Source: Vandiemenella viatica (Eukaryota; Arthropoda; Insecta; Orthoptera; Morabidae). Taken from it: a stretch of 64,000 nt of DNA. Of this stretch, positions 22,100-34,245 are shown piece by piece. The DNA lies in contig CM061914.1 of the NCBI GenBank assembly GCA_031002005.1, forward strand, positions 17,222,148 through 17,286,147. The letters are read 5' to 3'. A program made the translations under genes and the position numbers. How positions within the stretch are numbered: position 1 is the first letter of the stretch; every line of letters starts with the position of its first letter. The notes below the pieces were generated by a model, which searched no databases, had not been told where the DNA came from, and saw only the letters and a list, made by a program, of their open reading frames with translations.

Positions 22100-24370
22100 T
22101 TATCATGTAATACAGTGTGTGTTCAAAGTATGTGTTCTTTATTATTACTCCTACTTCATAGTTATGACTAAAGAAACAAAATAAAAATACAAATTATGTA
22201 GAAATAATTTTGATTGGGTTTTTGTGTCAAATACCCATGTGTGCTGTGGTTGGATTGGAGTAGATGGAGGAAGCTGGATGGATGCTACACATTTTTTGGG
22301 AAAATGTCGACAACACAAAAGGTGACGTAGGTGGGAGGAAGCGGAGTTGCTACTTTATAGGGAATTGAGGAAGTCTAGTGTGTAGTTTTTATTGTAGGTC
22401 CAGGTCCTAAAAATAATATCTAAATATGTGAGCCACATAAAAGGCCGAGTGAGATTTTGCTCCAGATCCCTCACATTAACTACTTTGGTGATCTTCCCTT
22501 ATTTCCTATGATAATATTTCTCCAGCATTATCTACTACTGATTCAGTATATCCTCATCCCCCCCTCCCCCCCCACCATCCCAGCTGCCCATACCATGCTA
22601 CTTACTTCTCCATTTGCTGAGGGAGTGCTGGTGTGATCCCGTCTGACCTAGTGAAGTCCCTAATCTGCTTGCAAGAATAAGTGGTCAACACAGAAATATC
22701 TATTCTAATATTATACAAGTGAATTTAACTCTGTCTCTCTCTATTTGATACATTGTCACAGCTAAATGGCTAAAGCAATCTTGATGAAATTTGACATTTG
22801 CCATCAAAATTTGCAATTGGAAATGATATAGGGTTCTTTTTTCTATATAACTAATGCATATTGTCATGAAATTTTTAAAACTAACTGAACAGTCACAGAT
22901 AGACGCATAGCATAATGTTAGGCTGGACTGTGGGCTGGTGATTCAATAGTTCTGCGTCCAGACCCGGGTTCAAATTCTGGTGGGGTTAAGAATTATTAAG
23001 TGTCTTTTTTATTATATGAGCCATGCTTCGATGTTCCATTGCTTGAATTCCACTTTAAACTGTAGTTCTGGCCACAATAGAGGCAGAATACGTAACAAAT
23101 CGAAACTCTGTCCTGTAGGTACCCGAACAATCCTTTGCAATTTCCCAGCCTACTATGACATACACGTGTACTTTTCTTATGTTATACTTTTTGCTCAGGC
23201 TTTGTTTCTCTCTCACGGTTTGTTACATTTTGACGACTAACCAGCTATACTGACATTAATGAAATTTGACAAAGAAATACTTTGAATCATTAGGAAGGAC
23301 ACAAGATACTTTATTGGTATAAACAACATTTTTGTCATGTAATTTTGATAAATAACTCCCCCCCCCCCCCCTGCTCCAATTAGTTTTTTCCCCCTGTTTT
23401 TAAACATTTTGCAAACTGATTCTCTTCATGATATAGTTTTGATGATAAAATGGTATTTTGATGGCTTCCCTGTCATATTAACCTGACTCCAGATTTTTTG
23501 GGACATCTTTTTCATAACTTAGAGCTACCTATATCCAATTCTAGCAATAATATTCTACGTCCATGTGTACGGACTCGTGTAATGGCTTGTTGTATTATAT
23601 GTGTTTGTCTTTTCTTGATTTTACCTTAACAGCCGCTGTCATCTGTGGTAAGTGATGAGTTGATTTTCCTTATTCTTCCTTAATTTAAGGGATATTGTAA
23701 TAGACTGCTTCACTGACGATGAAGTCTTCTAGATGCAGTAGAAATTTTGATTTTTCCAGTAGCAATATTGGGAAGGTTGCTTAGTTGGTATAACCAAAGA
23801 CAAAAGCATTTTGGTATATCAATTACTTTATGTAGCTTTGATGAGTGGCATGTTCCTGATGTAATGTCATCTGAACTTATGCAGTTCCACATTTATTACA
23901 ATCTACACAGCACAGACCGGAATAATAAATGACAACACGGGGTACGAGGATTCCAATATTTAATATTAATTCGTGTTGCTTTAATAAGTAAATAGATTCA
24001 TGTAGTGTAACAAACTGGTGACAGAGTTTCAATATGCCACACATTCTGCCTTTGCATTTGCTGTGGCTGGACACAGTCTGTAATAAACTATATCTACAAC
24101 ACTGTATTTCTGTTATGATTAAACAGCGGCATCTACAACAAATCCACAAGTTCAAAGTGTTTCACTGTGTTATATATTAATGAAATACTTTCGAGATTAC
24201 AGCTGTGTAAACATGTCATTTCCTTCAACCAACTGCCATCACACTAATGCAATAATGGTACAACAGCAACAGTCAAACCTAGGTGGTGACATCATACACT
24301 CTTCTGCTCCATATTGATGCACTGCTGCTTGTGCATATTGATCACTGGGTGTGAACGAATACTTTGGTGC
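22100..24370. other. Gene-free repeat-rich interval
   Basis: Contains a Helitron-like 5' end at 22699 (A then TCTATTCTAATATTATA, followed by the usual CTAAATGGCTAAAGCAATC-type segment), poly-C runs (22558-22573 and 23357-23370), a tRNA-like sequence near 22935-22985 (GGGTTCAAATTCTGG as a possible B-box), and one copy of the dispersed motif ending CATCTGTGGTAAGTGA (23583-23660). No coding gene is evident. Confidence 0.5.
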
Positions 24371-24374
24371 CAGA

Positions 24375-25290
24375 AATTGAATATTAATAAGACAGAGGTC
24401 AGCTCTTTTCACCTAAACAATAGACAATCCCACTACAGACCATAAAGAAAATTCAAAGACCAATTAATGAAGTACAATACTCACCCAAAGTATCTAGGCA
24501 TGGTTATAGACTGGTCATTGACATATAAAGAACGTATCCAAAAAAACAGCGGAAAAGTCAAAACTTGAAATAACATCCTTCACAATCTTTCAGGACGGGT
24601 GAGGGAGCACATGCAACAGCTCTCAGAACATCAGTTCTTATCCTAGTATACTCAACTGCTGAATACTGCAATCCGGTATGGCTAAATAGCAGTCATACAA
24701 AAAGATCGACATTCAGCTAAACGACACAATGAGAACAAAATATAAACCTAATGGCTATCTGCACTTTTTAACATCCCCCTCCCCCACCCCAAATCTCTAA
24801 AGACAAATGGCTTTAAAAAAGGAATGGCAAAAATGTTTAAGATATACACAAGTGCAGGTCCAAAATCACTTCAACATAAACAAAGCATGGTGCGCTGAGT
24901 GGACCAATTCCAAACCTGACAAACAAGCACTAATCCAAGATCCCACAAGACAGCCTCCTGGATTCAACCTACAGTACATAGGAAACTCTGGGCACTGAGT
25001 AGAGTGAGAACAGGCCACGGTAGATGCAACTACTGAATGTACAAGTGGGGACTAATACAGAATCAACCTTGTGACTGCAGTAACTATCAGAAAATTATTC
25101 ACCACATCATCATGGAATACCCTCTTAGGAGATTCAGTGGTACAATGCACCAGATTCACGAAGCAATCACAGAAGCAATTGAATGGCTGCAATACTTGGA
25201 CATCAATCTGTATAAACATATATGTTTGGCTCTATCTATTGTGATTCAATGAAGTTACTGTCTTTGTATCCTTGTGCCATACAAAATAAA
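24375..25290 (+). pseudogene. Jockey-like LINE, RT C-terminal and 3' part
   Basis: Starts near LNINKTEVSSFHLNNRQ and KYLGMVIDWSLTYKERIQK, the RT thumb. It continues with decayed sequence, then CDCSNYQKIIHHIIMEYPLRRF and EAIEWLQYLDI, a cysteine/histidine C-terminal motif of insect non-LTR elements. It ends at an AAATAAATAAAT tail. Many stops. Confidence 0.72.
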
Positions 25291-26323
25291 TAAATCACCG
25301 GGTTCCAGATCCCACTAAACTGGTACACAGAATTCGTGCAAACTAAGAAATCAGCTGTTCTAATTTAAATAGCTTCCAAGATTAAGCTTTCCCAAAAATC
25401 TCTGCCACAGGCTAAAATTCTTATTTCTTTGAATATAATCGCATTCCCCTCTTGAAAGCAATATTCAGCCATCCCCAATTTTTTCCCCAACCAGGAGAAC
25501 ATTTCTTGCTATCTCGACATCTATCCACATTTTTTATCATAATCAAGGATAATAGTTATCACACAATGAAGTACTATATTTCTGGGACACATGCAAATAT
25601 TCCAGTGGAGCAAAATAATTTTGTATGTTTGTCGGTTGTAGGAAAAATGACATAGAAAAATGGTGCTTTTATTATAATTATTATTCCCCTACGTATTCTC
25701 CAACAATGAGGTGACAAACTGGTGCCAAGATGTTGACTGGCAAAAGAACAAACAACAAGTATCAGAAAAGGAGGACTTTGGAACTTCGATTTGGCAAAAA
25801 CTTGGTTGTTAGATGCTGTAGGAAGAAGACAAGATCAGTCAAGATCGTTCAGTATTTCATACCCTGCCAAAGTATTAAGTTTGTCCCTGAATGCAGTTTA
25901 TTTAGAGCATAAAGCATTTTAATGGTAAATCCACTGAGTGTCAGCGAAGTTAGGACTGTTTAGTCAGTGATGTAATGGTTGCAGTTACGTAACTGTCGAG
26001 ACTGATGGTAAAGTAACTATAAACTTTCAGTGTCAGTACATTTTCTCTCCTATGATTCTGAACCCGAAGCACCCTGCATGGAGAAAGCTGTGGCATTTTC
26101 AGGGAATTCATTACTTTGAGCATAATAGTTTTATTTGAATTTGACCTAGTTATGACTGGCATTAGCTTTTAAGTTATTACTCATTGAGAAAGCATGTTCA
26201 GAGTAGTAGTTTTTTGTGTCAGCATAAACAACGATCATAATGTTGTGTAGGGTACAACCAAGAACTTCATGCAGACAACTTTTTAAAAAACTCAATATTC
26301 TTACAATGACTTCTCAGTATATA
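25291..26323. other. Interval without recognised gene
   Basis: AT-rich, with no recognisable coding or repeat family. Short basic frames such as 25730-25912 look incidental. Confidence 0.4.
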
Positions 26324-27123
26324 AACAGTCCAGTCACACTAATGTGACCACCACCTACTTTCGACATCAACATAAAATAACCAATCACAGAAGGCAGGTG
26401 GCAGCACATTACAGTGGAGTGTATATAAAGGATGTTCGTTGGCAACGAAGGCTGGAATTTGTATGCCAGTACCACAACTGGACGTCCACAGAGTGGCGAC
26501 AGGTGGCTTTTCCAATGAATCGTGTTTTATGCTCCATCGGACAGATGGACGTTGGCGCAAAAGACATGAAACGTTTGAAAGCAAACACCCTGTAACAATT
26601 GCCGGAGGGATCCAGGGTAGAGGAGGGAGCATTATGGTTTGGGGAATGTTTCCCTGGCATTCACTGGGTGAACTCATCATTGTGGAAGGCACGATGGATC
26701 AGTACAAGTACGTATCTGTCCTTCCGGACCATGTCCATCCCTACATGCGAATAATTTTTCCTCAGAATGATGGCTTCTACCAGCAGGACAATGTGAGGTG
26801 TCATACAGCTCGCAGTCTATGTCCGTAGTTCAAAGAGCACCAGGATTAGTGTACCTTACTACCCTGGCCAGCAAACTCACTGGATTTAAACTCAATCGAA
26901 AATCTGTGAGACCACCTCGATCGGGTTGTTCGCACCCACGATCCTCAACCGCGTAATCTAGCGCAACTGGCCACAGCACTGGAGTCGGCATGGCTCAACA
27001 TCCCATTGAACACCTTCAGAAACCGAACTGACTCTCTTCCTGCACGCCTCGCAACGGTCTGCTCTGCCAAAGGTGGTTATTCTAGTTTCTGAGAGGTGGT
27101 CACATTAATGTGACTGGACTGTG
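26324..27123 (+). mobile_element. Tc1-like DNA transposon, internally deleted
   Basis: The TIRs read AACAGTCCAGTCACACTAATG (left) and CACAGTCCAGTCACATTAAT (right, reverse-complemented), with a TA on each side (26322-26323, 27124-27125). The transposase remnant covers only the second half: GGSIMVWGMFPWHSLGELI (second catalytic aspartate region), FYQQDNVRCHTA, then, after a stop, LPWPANSLDLNSIENL with the final acidic residue. The helix-turn-helix and first aspartate are missing, and 800 bp is about half the usual length, so it was non-autonomous. Confidence 0.9.
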
Positions 27124-27129
27124 TATATT

Positions 27130-27612
27130 CTCTCATGTGCTTTGTCATAGATCATTTTAACCTGTTTACTTCTAATTCACAGGTACACAATTTCAATACA
27201 AGAAACAGAAATAACTTGCACAAAACACAAACATCTCTGTCGTTAGTACAAAGAGGAGTTAATTATTCTGGTATACATCTGTTTAATAAACTTCCCAAGA
27301 ATATAAACAAACTGCAGATAATAAAGATATATTTAAAGAAAAACTAAGAGATTATCTTATTGGCAACTCATTCTACAACATTCAAAAATTTGAACAAATT
27401 AATTAATTGTATTCAACATGACTTTTGCAAAATTCAGTTGTAAAAATTAATGTTTATTGTTATTCTCTGTATTTGTCTTTGGAACATATACTTGTTTTTA
27501 CTATGATTAGGACCCATATTGTATGTATGTGTATTAACCACAACATGTTTCATATCCCAGAGGTCTTTTCTCAGCAGGGATCCATGAAACAAGATTGATA
27601 AATAAATAAAGG
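27130..27612 (+). pseudogene. Non-LTR retrotransposon 3' end (copy 1)
   Basis: Encodes NTRNRNNLHKTQTSLSLVQR and GVNYSGIHLFNKLPKNI, the C-terminus of a jockey/CR1-like ORF2. A 3' UTR follows and ends in GATTGATAAATAAATAAA. The same 3' end is inserted antisense at 48556-48937. It is 5'-truncated. Confidence 0.8.
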
Positions 27613-28247
27613 TCTAATGCCAGAAAGTACATTTCATATTTCAATATAAACTTGTAAAGAGGAATGATTAAATTAATAATTTTTGTCAGGGGTAGCTTTT
27701 TCTGTTATAATGTAAATAACTAATTATGAATTCCTTGCATTTCACTTAAATTCAACTAACTGTTAATTGCAAATTCTTTTTTGAGATAAATAAATGATAA
27801 CTTCTATAACAGTTTTGTAAGAATAAGGCATTACACCCATTGATCTTGTACAACCTAGCTAATATTTAACTGCCACCCAACTAAGAGGCATTTAACTAAT
27901 TTCAATGTTAATACTTTGGTTCAAAACTAGATTGTGATGGTACTACAACTACTTCCTGCAACTGCAATCCATGACGTTACTCTGTTTCTGCATGTCAGCT
28001 ATATATAGTGTGTGCAGCTGCAAATGTCACAAAAGTACGAGATTTCTCAGGCAGTGACAAACAAACTACACTAATGCCTTTAAAAATAATAATACATTGC
28101 ATAAATTAGTATAATGAATAATTATTTATTCCATACCATCAACTGAAAATTATAATGAAAAACAGAAACTAAGTGAATAGTTTCAGTTTCACAAGAAGTT
28201 ACCAGCAAGCTTGACGGAATAGAATTTCTGATATTTCCAATAAACTA
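27613..28247. other. Interval without recognised gene
   Basis: AT-rich spacer between the LINE tail and the Tigger element. Nothing identifiable. Confidence 0.4.
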
Positions 28248-28316
28248 CAGTAGAGCCTCACTTAACCGACCTTCGCTTATCCGACATTCCTTGTTATCCG
28301 ACACGTAAGACAGACA

Positions 28317-28317
<1 letters not shown>

Positions 28318-28369
<52 letters not shown>
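28318..28369. repeat. (CA)n microsatellite
   Basis: About 26 uninterrupted CA units next to the left TIR of the Tigger element. Confidence 0.97.
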
Positions 28370-28371
<2 letters not shown>

Positions 28372-28933
28372 TAAATCTATTTGCAAAATCGTAGAAAAGT
28401 CTGTTATGTGAGGAGATGGAGAGATATTCTGGCAATGAAGAAATTAGCAAGGAAAACATGGATAGTATGTTGCCTTTGCTGAAACAAATCCCTGGATGTG
28501 TATATGCAACTGATGAGGACCTTAATGAGTGGCTTGCCTTTGATGACCTGAATGAAGTCACTGACGAAGTCAAGATATTGTCAGCATTGTTAACAACAGT
28601 GAAAAGGAAACAGAAGAGGAAGAGGACATAGTTGATAAAGATGATGTCAAAATAACACAATAAAGGATTCAAAGCCCTGGAAATAGCACTGAAAAACATG
28701 GAGCAACAAGAAGAAACCTCCAGCACTGAAGTGTTATTTCTACAAAGAATGCGTGACATGGCGTTGAGAAAAAGACACACATCAGGCAAGCAAAACAAAC
28801 TTGAATATATATCAACCTCTTTTTATGCTTTTTAATTGTATTGCACGATGAAAGTAATTACTGTACTGTATCAGCTTTATCAATAATAAGACATCGGCAA
28901 CCATTTACGATATTGTTGCTTCTCCTTTCCCTA

Positions 28934-28975
28934 CTAGCGGAGTTCCCGGCGTTGCCTGGTATAGTTGGCGTGGAT
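28934..28975 (-). repeat. Helitron-like 3' terminus
   Basis: On the minus strand, CCAGGCAACGCCGGGAACTC is followed by CGCTAG and T. A GC-rich hairpin about 12 nt before CTAG, next to T, is the standard Helitron 3' end. The matching 5' end was not located. Confidence 0.5.
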
Positions 28976-29806
28976 TTATTTACCCGTGCTCTATTTTTAT
29001 TCTCGCAGTGAGGAATTTTTGTACAAAGTTTCATAAAATTTGCGCCAAGTTTTTTCGGAATTAAAGCAAACCTAGATTCACCCACCCTCTACCAAGAAAC
29101 GGGTGGGTTGAAGTTTATTTGCATGTACAATATTTTCATTTTTCCAAAAAGATTAATGTATATCGAGCTTCATTCATTTGGTTAAGAAATTGCATTACTA
29201 CATTATTGATTACAAGTATGTTAGAAACTCACTTTTAATTCAACTGGGAAATGAACGGATATACTTTTTGCTTGAAACGCCAGATACTTTAACTCCGCAG
29301 ATTCAGCCTTTTATACAAATATAAAAACAATCCAGAAAAATATTGTCGTAAACAGAAGACTAATGCTGATGGCCAGAGACACTGCACAGAAAACGGACTT
29401 AAAGAAAATCTCAGTTGTTTTTACGGCGATCAATGGCGTTTAAAAATTGAATATCCCGAATTAAAGGAAAGAATATTTCCAGTTTTGTTTATTGTGCAAA
29501 ATAGTTATTATTGTAAAGTTATCTTATTGCTTTCATTAAAGGCTATAGTCAGAGGCATTGTTGTTGTGTGTTTAGTGCGAAGTATGAAACATCTAATCCT
29601 TCCATCTTTGGGATTTGTCATCATACATTCAGAATTCCATTTAATGCTCCTGCGTTATTTAACGTTGAAACATAAGACATGTCAAACAACTGAATTGAGA
29701 TTCAAATTTATCCGGTTTTCGTTTTATTGATAGAGATTAACCGACATTCCAGGTAATCCGACATTCCTGCGGCCCGTTTGCGTCAGATAAGCGAGACTCT
29801 ACTGTA

Positions 29807-30943
29807 CTTACAATCAAAAAAAAATTTGTTAACTAAACAAGCAGTTGCGGTTAGGTTGAAATGCAGCCAGGACCTCAAAACTAAAAATTGCTGTACTGTG
29901 TTAATAAATTTTGTATCTATGCACACCATGTACATCATTCATAGTGTGACATCACAGGCTACTGTGGCGGAAAGCTGTTGTAGTGGTATCACGATCTAGA
30001 CTTGACCAATATTTCATTTGAAACTCTGCTTTTATATGTTTTATTTAAAGTTCAACATGGAAACTAAACTACAGAACATCCTGCCATATCTCAGCACAGC
30101 TCTTAAAACCTCGTGGCCCCATCAGAAGGGACCATTCATTTTGAGTGCATGCACTTTGACCACAGAGATACCAGACTACTGCTTTCATGAGTGATACATT
30201 AACATTGCTACTACTTCACAGTTAATTCCATTCAAATCTCAATCCATACCCATTGACAAATGTGAACACACTGAATGAATTGGATCAGAATAAACTTATA
30301 GCACTGATTATTTCATCACTAAAAACAAAAAAAAATTTTACGTGTAACAGTTCTAACTACAAATGTTTCCGACAATTTGTTATCTTGGATGACAGCTAGG
30401 ATGGCGTAACATATGTAAACAATACTTTAAGTGAACTGTAAATATATATTTATATAGCAAATGCAGCAGATATCACTATAAAAACAAGTGGTTCCTCAAT
30501 GAGAACATCTCTAGAAGTAATTATCCTATTAGTCTGAAAAATTTTTCACACGTTCCTTGGGTGATATTAGCTTAGACAAGGTATATATTACAGTCGTAAA
30601 ATAATTACTCATTTTACACTAAAGCTACCATGCGATTACTTGGTAACCAATTGTCATAAACCTAACAATGATAGGTATTAACAAATACACTGTAATGTGT
30701 AATTGCTCTACAAATTGTAAGAACTGGCAAAAGATTTGAAGCCAACTAAAGAAACATCAGGCAGCATTTTGACAGCTTCAATAAATATCAAAAGGTAATA
30801 ATACATATCACTTGAATAATAACATAAATAACAATTGAACAATTTACCTCAAACACTGAACAAATTTACAGAAAAAATTTGTGTGTAGGAAATTAGTTAG
30901 GGTCAAGTATACACCGTGATACAGTGAAATTGCACTTGCATTA
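29807..30943. other. Interval without recognised gene
   Basis: Begins with one copy of the dispersed GGTTAGGTTGAAATGCAGCC motif (29849-29874). A 30520-30600 segment resembles 38180-38250 and 42360-42420 (CTGAAAAATTTTTCACACGT, CCTTGGGTGATATTA), which indicates another dispersed repeat. No gene. Confidence 0.4.
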
Positions 30944-30954
30944 GTCCAGTTGCA

Positions 30955-31217
30955 TTTTTTTAATTTTATTTATTTATTTTTTTGGTTATGGCTTTAAGTC
31001 TCGTTGACATTGAGGTCATTAGAGGCGGGAAAGTATTGGGGACAAGGAATGGGAAGGAATTCAGCCATGGCCTTTTGAAGGAAGCATCACGGCATTCATT
31101 GAAGAGATTTGGGGAAACCTTGGAAAACCCAAATCTGGATACCCGGACAGGAATTCAAACTGGCATCCTCACAAATGCGAGGCCAGAGCATTACCGCTCG
31201 TCCACCACACTCGGTGT
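30955..31217 (-). repeat. SINE family A, antisense, full length with TSD
   Basis: The duplication GTCCAGTTGCA lies at 30944-30954 and 31218-31228. T-rich sequence on the left is the antisense A tail. The body includes GGTTATGGCTTTAAGTCTCG and the shared GGAATTCAGCCATGGCC. The tRNA-like head is on the right. This is the most complete copy in antisense. Confidence 0.9.
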
Positions 31218-31399
31218 GTCCAGTTGCAGTTAATACTGAAGGTGTATGATGCAATTATGATGTATACCATGTTTTTAGTACCAGAAATGTAGCACACTAT
31301 GCATTTCATGCATTTGGATGTGTCTGTGTAGTATGATTTTGCTCTCTATCAAAGATCGCAATTCTGCTACATAACACTCACTGATGAAGTCATAATACT

Positions 31400-32956
31400 A
31401 CAGTAGCCAATCAAAAGGTGTATTATTTTAAAGCAGTAATTTGGTTGTAATATAACCTGAACCATTGGTCGTAATACAGCCTGGACCAGCATGACACCAC
31501 CAAATGTACATTTATTTCTTCTGTTCCTGTGTATGTTACTGAACTTCTCTTAAACGGCTGGACTGATTTTTATGAAATTTTTTGTGCATGATTCATACCA
31601 AGTTTCATTAATTTGGCACCAGTCATTTCTAGAAGTAAACTAAACACAGATATACCAAAACAGTTCCCAGAATGGGGTGAATTGGATGCTGTTATACAGA
31701 ATATCAGTTTACATTTTGGTCTAGGCTGCATTTTAACATAAGCATATCATCTGTTCAAGTTGCTGCTTGATAGTCAACACATCTACCATAATGCACATTA
31801 ATACATACCACAGAAAATAAGGATTTTTGATGGGCTTTCACAACTTTCAAGCTTGGGGTCCAAGCTACAATCTGATGTGCATGTTAAAACATGATTTTAT
31901 GAATATTCTGGCATAACTTAAAAAAGCTGGATTTATTTTGATGGGATTTAAAACTGTGGGTTTTTATAAAGAACACTGAAATTCAAAAAAGGTGGGGGAA
32001 TGGGGGACCGTGCTAGGCTTTTGTAAACCTAATGTCGACAGTATTTTTCTGCTCGTTTTAAAATATATATTTGAAAAAATCATTCAAATTTGTATAGAAA
32101 CTGTAGCTTTGTATCAAGAACATTGACAATAATTAAGGGATTTAAATGGGGAGAGAGATTGATTTTTTGTAAAACTAATGTTGACAGTATTTTTCTCTTT
32201 GTTAAAAAGGATATATATTTGCAAAGTTCCATCAAAATCTGATAAAAACTATGGGTTTGCATAAAAATAAAGGGATGTATAGGGTTTTTGAAATTTGCTG
32301 TTCAGAAACCTTCTCCATGAAAAAATACATATATTTGCCAACTTTCTTGGTGACCGGTCAAAAGGTGTCATCGACTGAAGCTTTGTGTAAAGATCAATGT
32401 CAAAAATTAAGGGTGTGCAAATGAGGAGATGGGTTTTGTTTGGCAAAGTAAAATGTCAGTATTTTTCTCTTTATTTTAAATTATAAGCATAAGAGTTCCA
32501 TTGAAATCATATAAAAATCAAAGGGTATGGATGGGGCATGGGGGTGATTTTGGATTTTTGTTTGGTCAGAAACCTTCTCCATGAAAAAATACATATATGT
32601 GCCAACTTTCAGGTGATCGGTCAAACGGTGTTGACTGTGGCGTTGTGTAAAGAACATTGACAAAAATTAAGGGGGTGGAAAGGGGTTAGTTTTTGTATAC
32701 CAATTGTAAACATTATTTTTCTCCTCGTTTTAGAGTATATGTATGCAAAGTTTTATCGAAATCTGATAAAAACTGTGGGTTTCTATAATTATAATAGAAA
32801 ATCGGAGGGGAGGGGGTAAAAGGGAAGAGGAGTGGGCTTATGCAAATCAAATTGTGAATCTAAACCATTCCCGAATCAACATAGGAAATATAAAAATAGT
32901 GTACCCATAAATCAATCCTGATTAGACCAGGCAACGCCTGCTACTCTGCTAGTTAT
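31400..32956 (+). repeat. Helitron-like repeat with internal ~263-bp tandem units
   Basis: CAGAAACCTTCTCCATGAAA occurs near 32305 and 32568 (263 bp apart). The CAGTATTTTTCTCTTT-type block occurs near 32043, 32189, 32458 and 32714. The segment closes with ACCAGGCAACGCCTGCTACT and CTGCTAG before T at about 32952, a Helitron-type 3' end with a hairpin. The early part, CGGCTGGACTGATTTTTATG, is also a Helitron-type internal sequence. No coding capacity. Confidence 0.6.
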
Positions 32957-33450
32957 AACATAAGGCATGAGTAATTTAGATTTTATTAGTAATCGATAAA
33001 GCGCTTTCATGAGTGCCATGACAGTTGTGTATCGCAATGTAAACTACTCCCAGTGGACCTTTACAAGCTTATGAAACTGCCATTTTATGTGATGGCAGCA
33101 ACCAGATATTATGCAACAGCTATTCCAATCTTGAAGCAGCAATTTTATGAGGGGTTGCAGTCAGGTTCAATACACCATGGTCAAGACTGACAACTGATCT
33201 TCCGTTTACAGTATGAAACATGTTAAGTTATAGGCGGCATGTTATTACACCTTAGCTGTAAATCGTTCCAGTGGTATCATATATCCCTAATTTTCCTGGA
33301 AATTATTACACTGACATTTCTCCACCCCAGTTTATATCATTAATTTAAAGAAAAAAAGTTGACAGATGACACACAACATTTATGACCCAATTTAAAACAA
33401 AACAATTAACATATTTTTAATGATACTAATATGGTGTGACGAAAACTTAC
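32957..33450. other. UNC119 intron sequence, no recognised element
   Basis: Lies directly 3' of UNC119 exon 2 on the minus strand, so it is intronic if the next exon lies further left. Nothing else is identifiable. Confidence 0.5.
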
Positions 33451-33720
33451 TTTCTGTTATTTTTGGTAGCCTCAGTACATCCTCTGGTGTAGCAAAACCT
33501 TTTTTGATGATCGATTCTTCAGAAACAGGTTCTGTAAAAATAGCAATTCAAAATTGATAAATTAATATTATAAATAAAATGGCATTTACCTGTACAAAAT
33601 TTTGTTAATCTTACCAGAATCAAATCGTATTGTCTCTTTCCGAGTTTTAGCTTGTCTCACGCCAACGCTTGCCACAACACCGGCTGTTTTCTTATGTGGC
33701 ACGCTACTAACAACACTCAT
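33451..33720 (-). CDS. unc119: UNC119 lipid-binding chaperone, first two coding exons
   Basis: Exon 1 is 33720-33615 (ATG to a GTAAGA donor, 35 codons plus one base). Exon 2 is 33531-33451 (TTTTTACAG acceptor, GTAAGT donor). Spliced phase 1 to phase 1, they read MSVVSSVPHKKTAG... and then GFATPEDVLRLPKITE, ending with the first A of the next codon. That ending is the P-E-D-V-L-x-L-x-x-I-T-E hallmark just before the N-Y-L-C start of the UNC119 beta-sandwich, and the leftover A fits an asparagine codon. UNC119 proteins bind myristoylated cargo and are unloaded by ARL3/ARL2 in ciliary and neuronal trafficking. The remaining exons were not found in the window; they probably lie further left or beyond it. 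It is head-to-head with NCAPH2. Confidence 0.87.
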
Positions 33721-34245
33721 TCTTTCATCCCTAGATTTTGTAAAAGTAGTGAATGTCTGCACATTTATTTACGCTAACTAAAAACAAAAACAGTACAAAA
33801 AAGAAGACACAACAACACACCTCACCTCCAGTTTCGGCCACTGAATTCCAACACAATATATTCACCGCTCATGATGTTGACGTACTGCAGTCATTTATTA
33901 GAATAATTCGAGTTCATTGTAAAAACATGATTTCGCAATAAAATATATAGTTTTCTCACTCCGCTGAACTATGGAATTAGTATTTGATCGAAAAATATTT
34001 ATTAGAAGATCTTATTATATTCAGAAAATACAAATTTATTATGAATACAGTGGTAGCAAACACCAAAGATGAAAACAGAAATATCTTCCATGCGCGGTTT
34101 ATGATACTGCAGCAAGGAGTTGTTTATGTGTTCATAGTAGTGTTGTGTGTACAGTTAGTGACGTGAGTGAAGTTTTCACAAGTGGATGTGCCCATTGGGA
34201 TGACAGATAAGTGTTCGATGTATCTTTATTGTAGTGAAACACGCT
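33721..34245. promoter_or_regulatory. Divergent intergenic region between UNC119 and NCAPH2
   Basis: The two start codons are 525 bp apart on opposite strands, so both 5' UTRs and promoters must lie here unless further non-coding exons exist. I see no convincing TATA box. Organisation of this kind commonly implies a shared bidirectional promoter; co-regulation is inference. Confidence 0.6.

Larger units (their letters stand above)
28248..29804 (+). mobile_element. pogo/Tigger-like element, decayed, with nested insertions
   Basis: The TIRs are CAGTAGAGCCTCACTTAACC (left) and CAGTAGAGTCTCGCTTATCT (right, reverse-complemented), each bordered by TA (28246-28247, 29805-29806). The plus-strand frame 28416-28631 (IPGCVYATDEDLNEWLAFDD) resembles the acidic C-terminus of Tigger transposases. 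A (CA)n run (about 28318-28369) lies close to the left TIR, and a Helitron-like 3' end lies at 28934. The DDE core is absent. Confidence 0.85.

Noticed and set aside
28277..28798. Minus-strand 173-codon ORF
   Set aside because: It reads through the (CA)n repeat as alternating V-C and has no domain; a by-product of the microsatellite.
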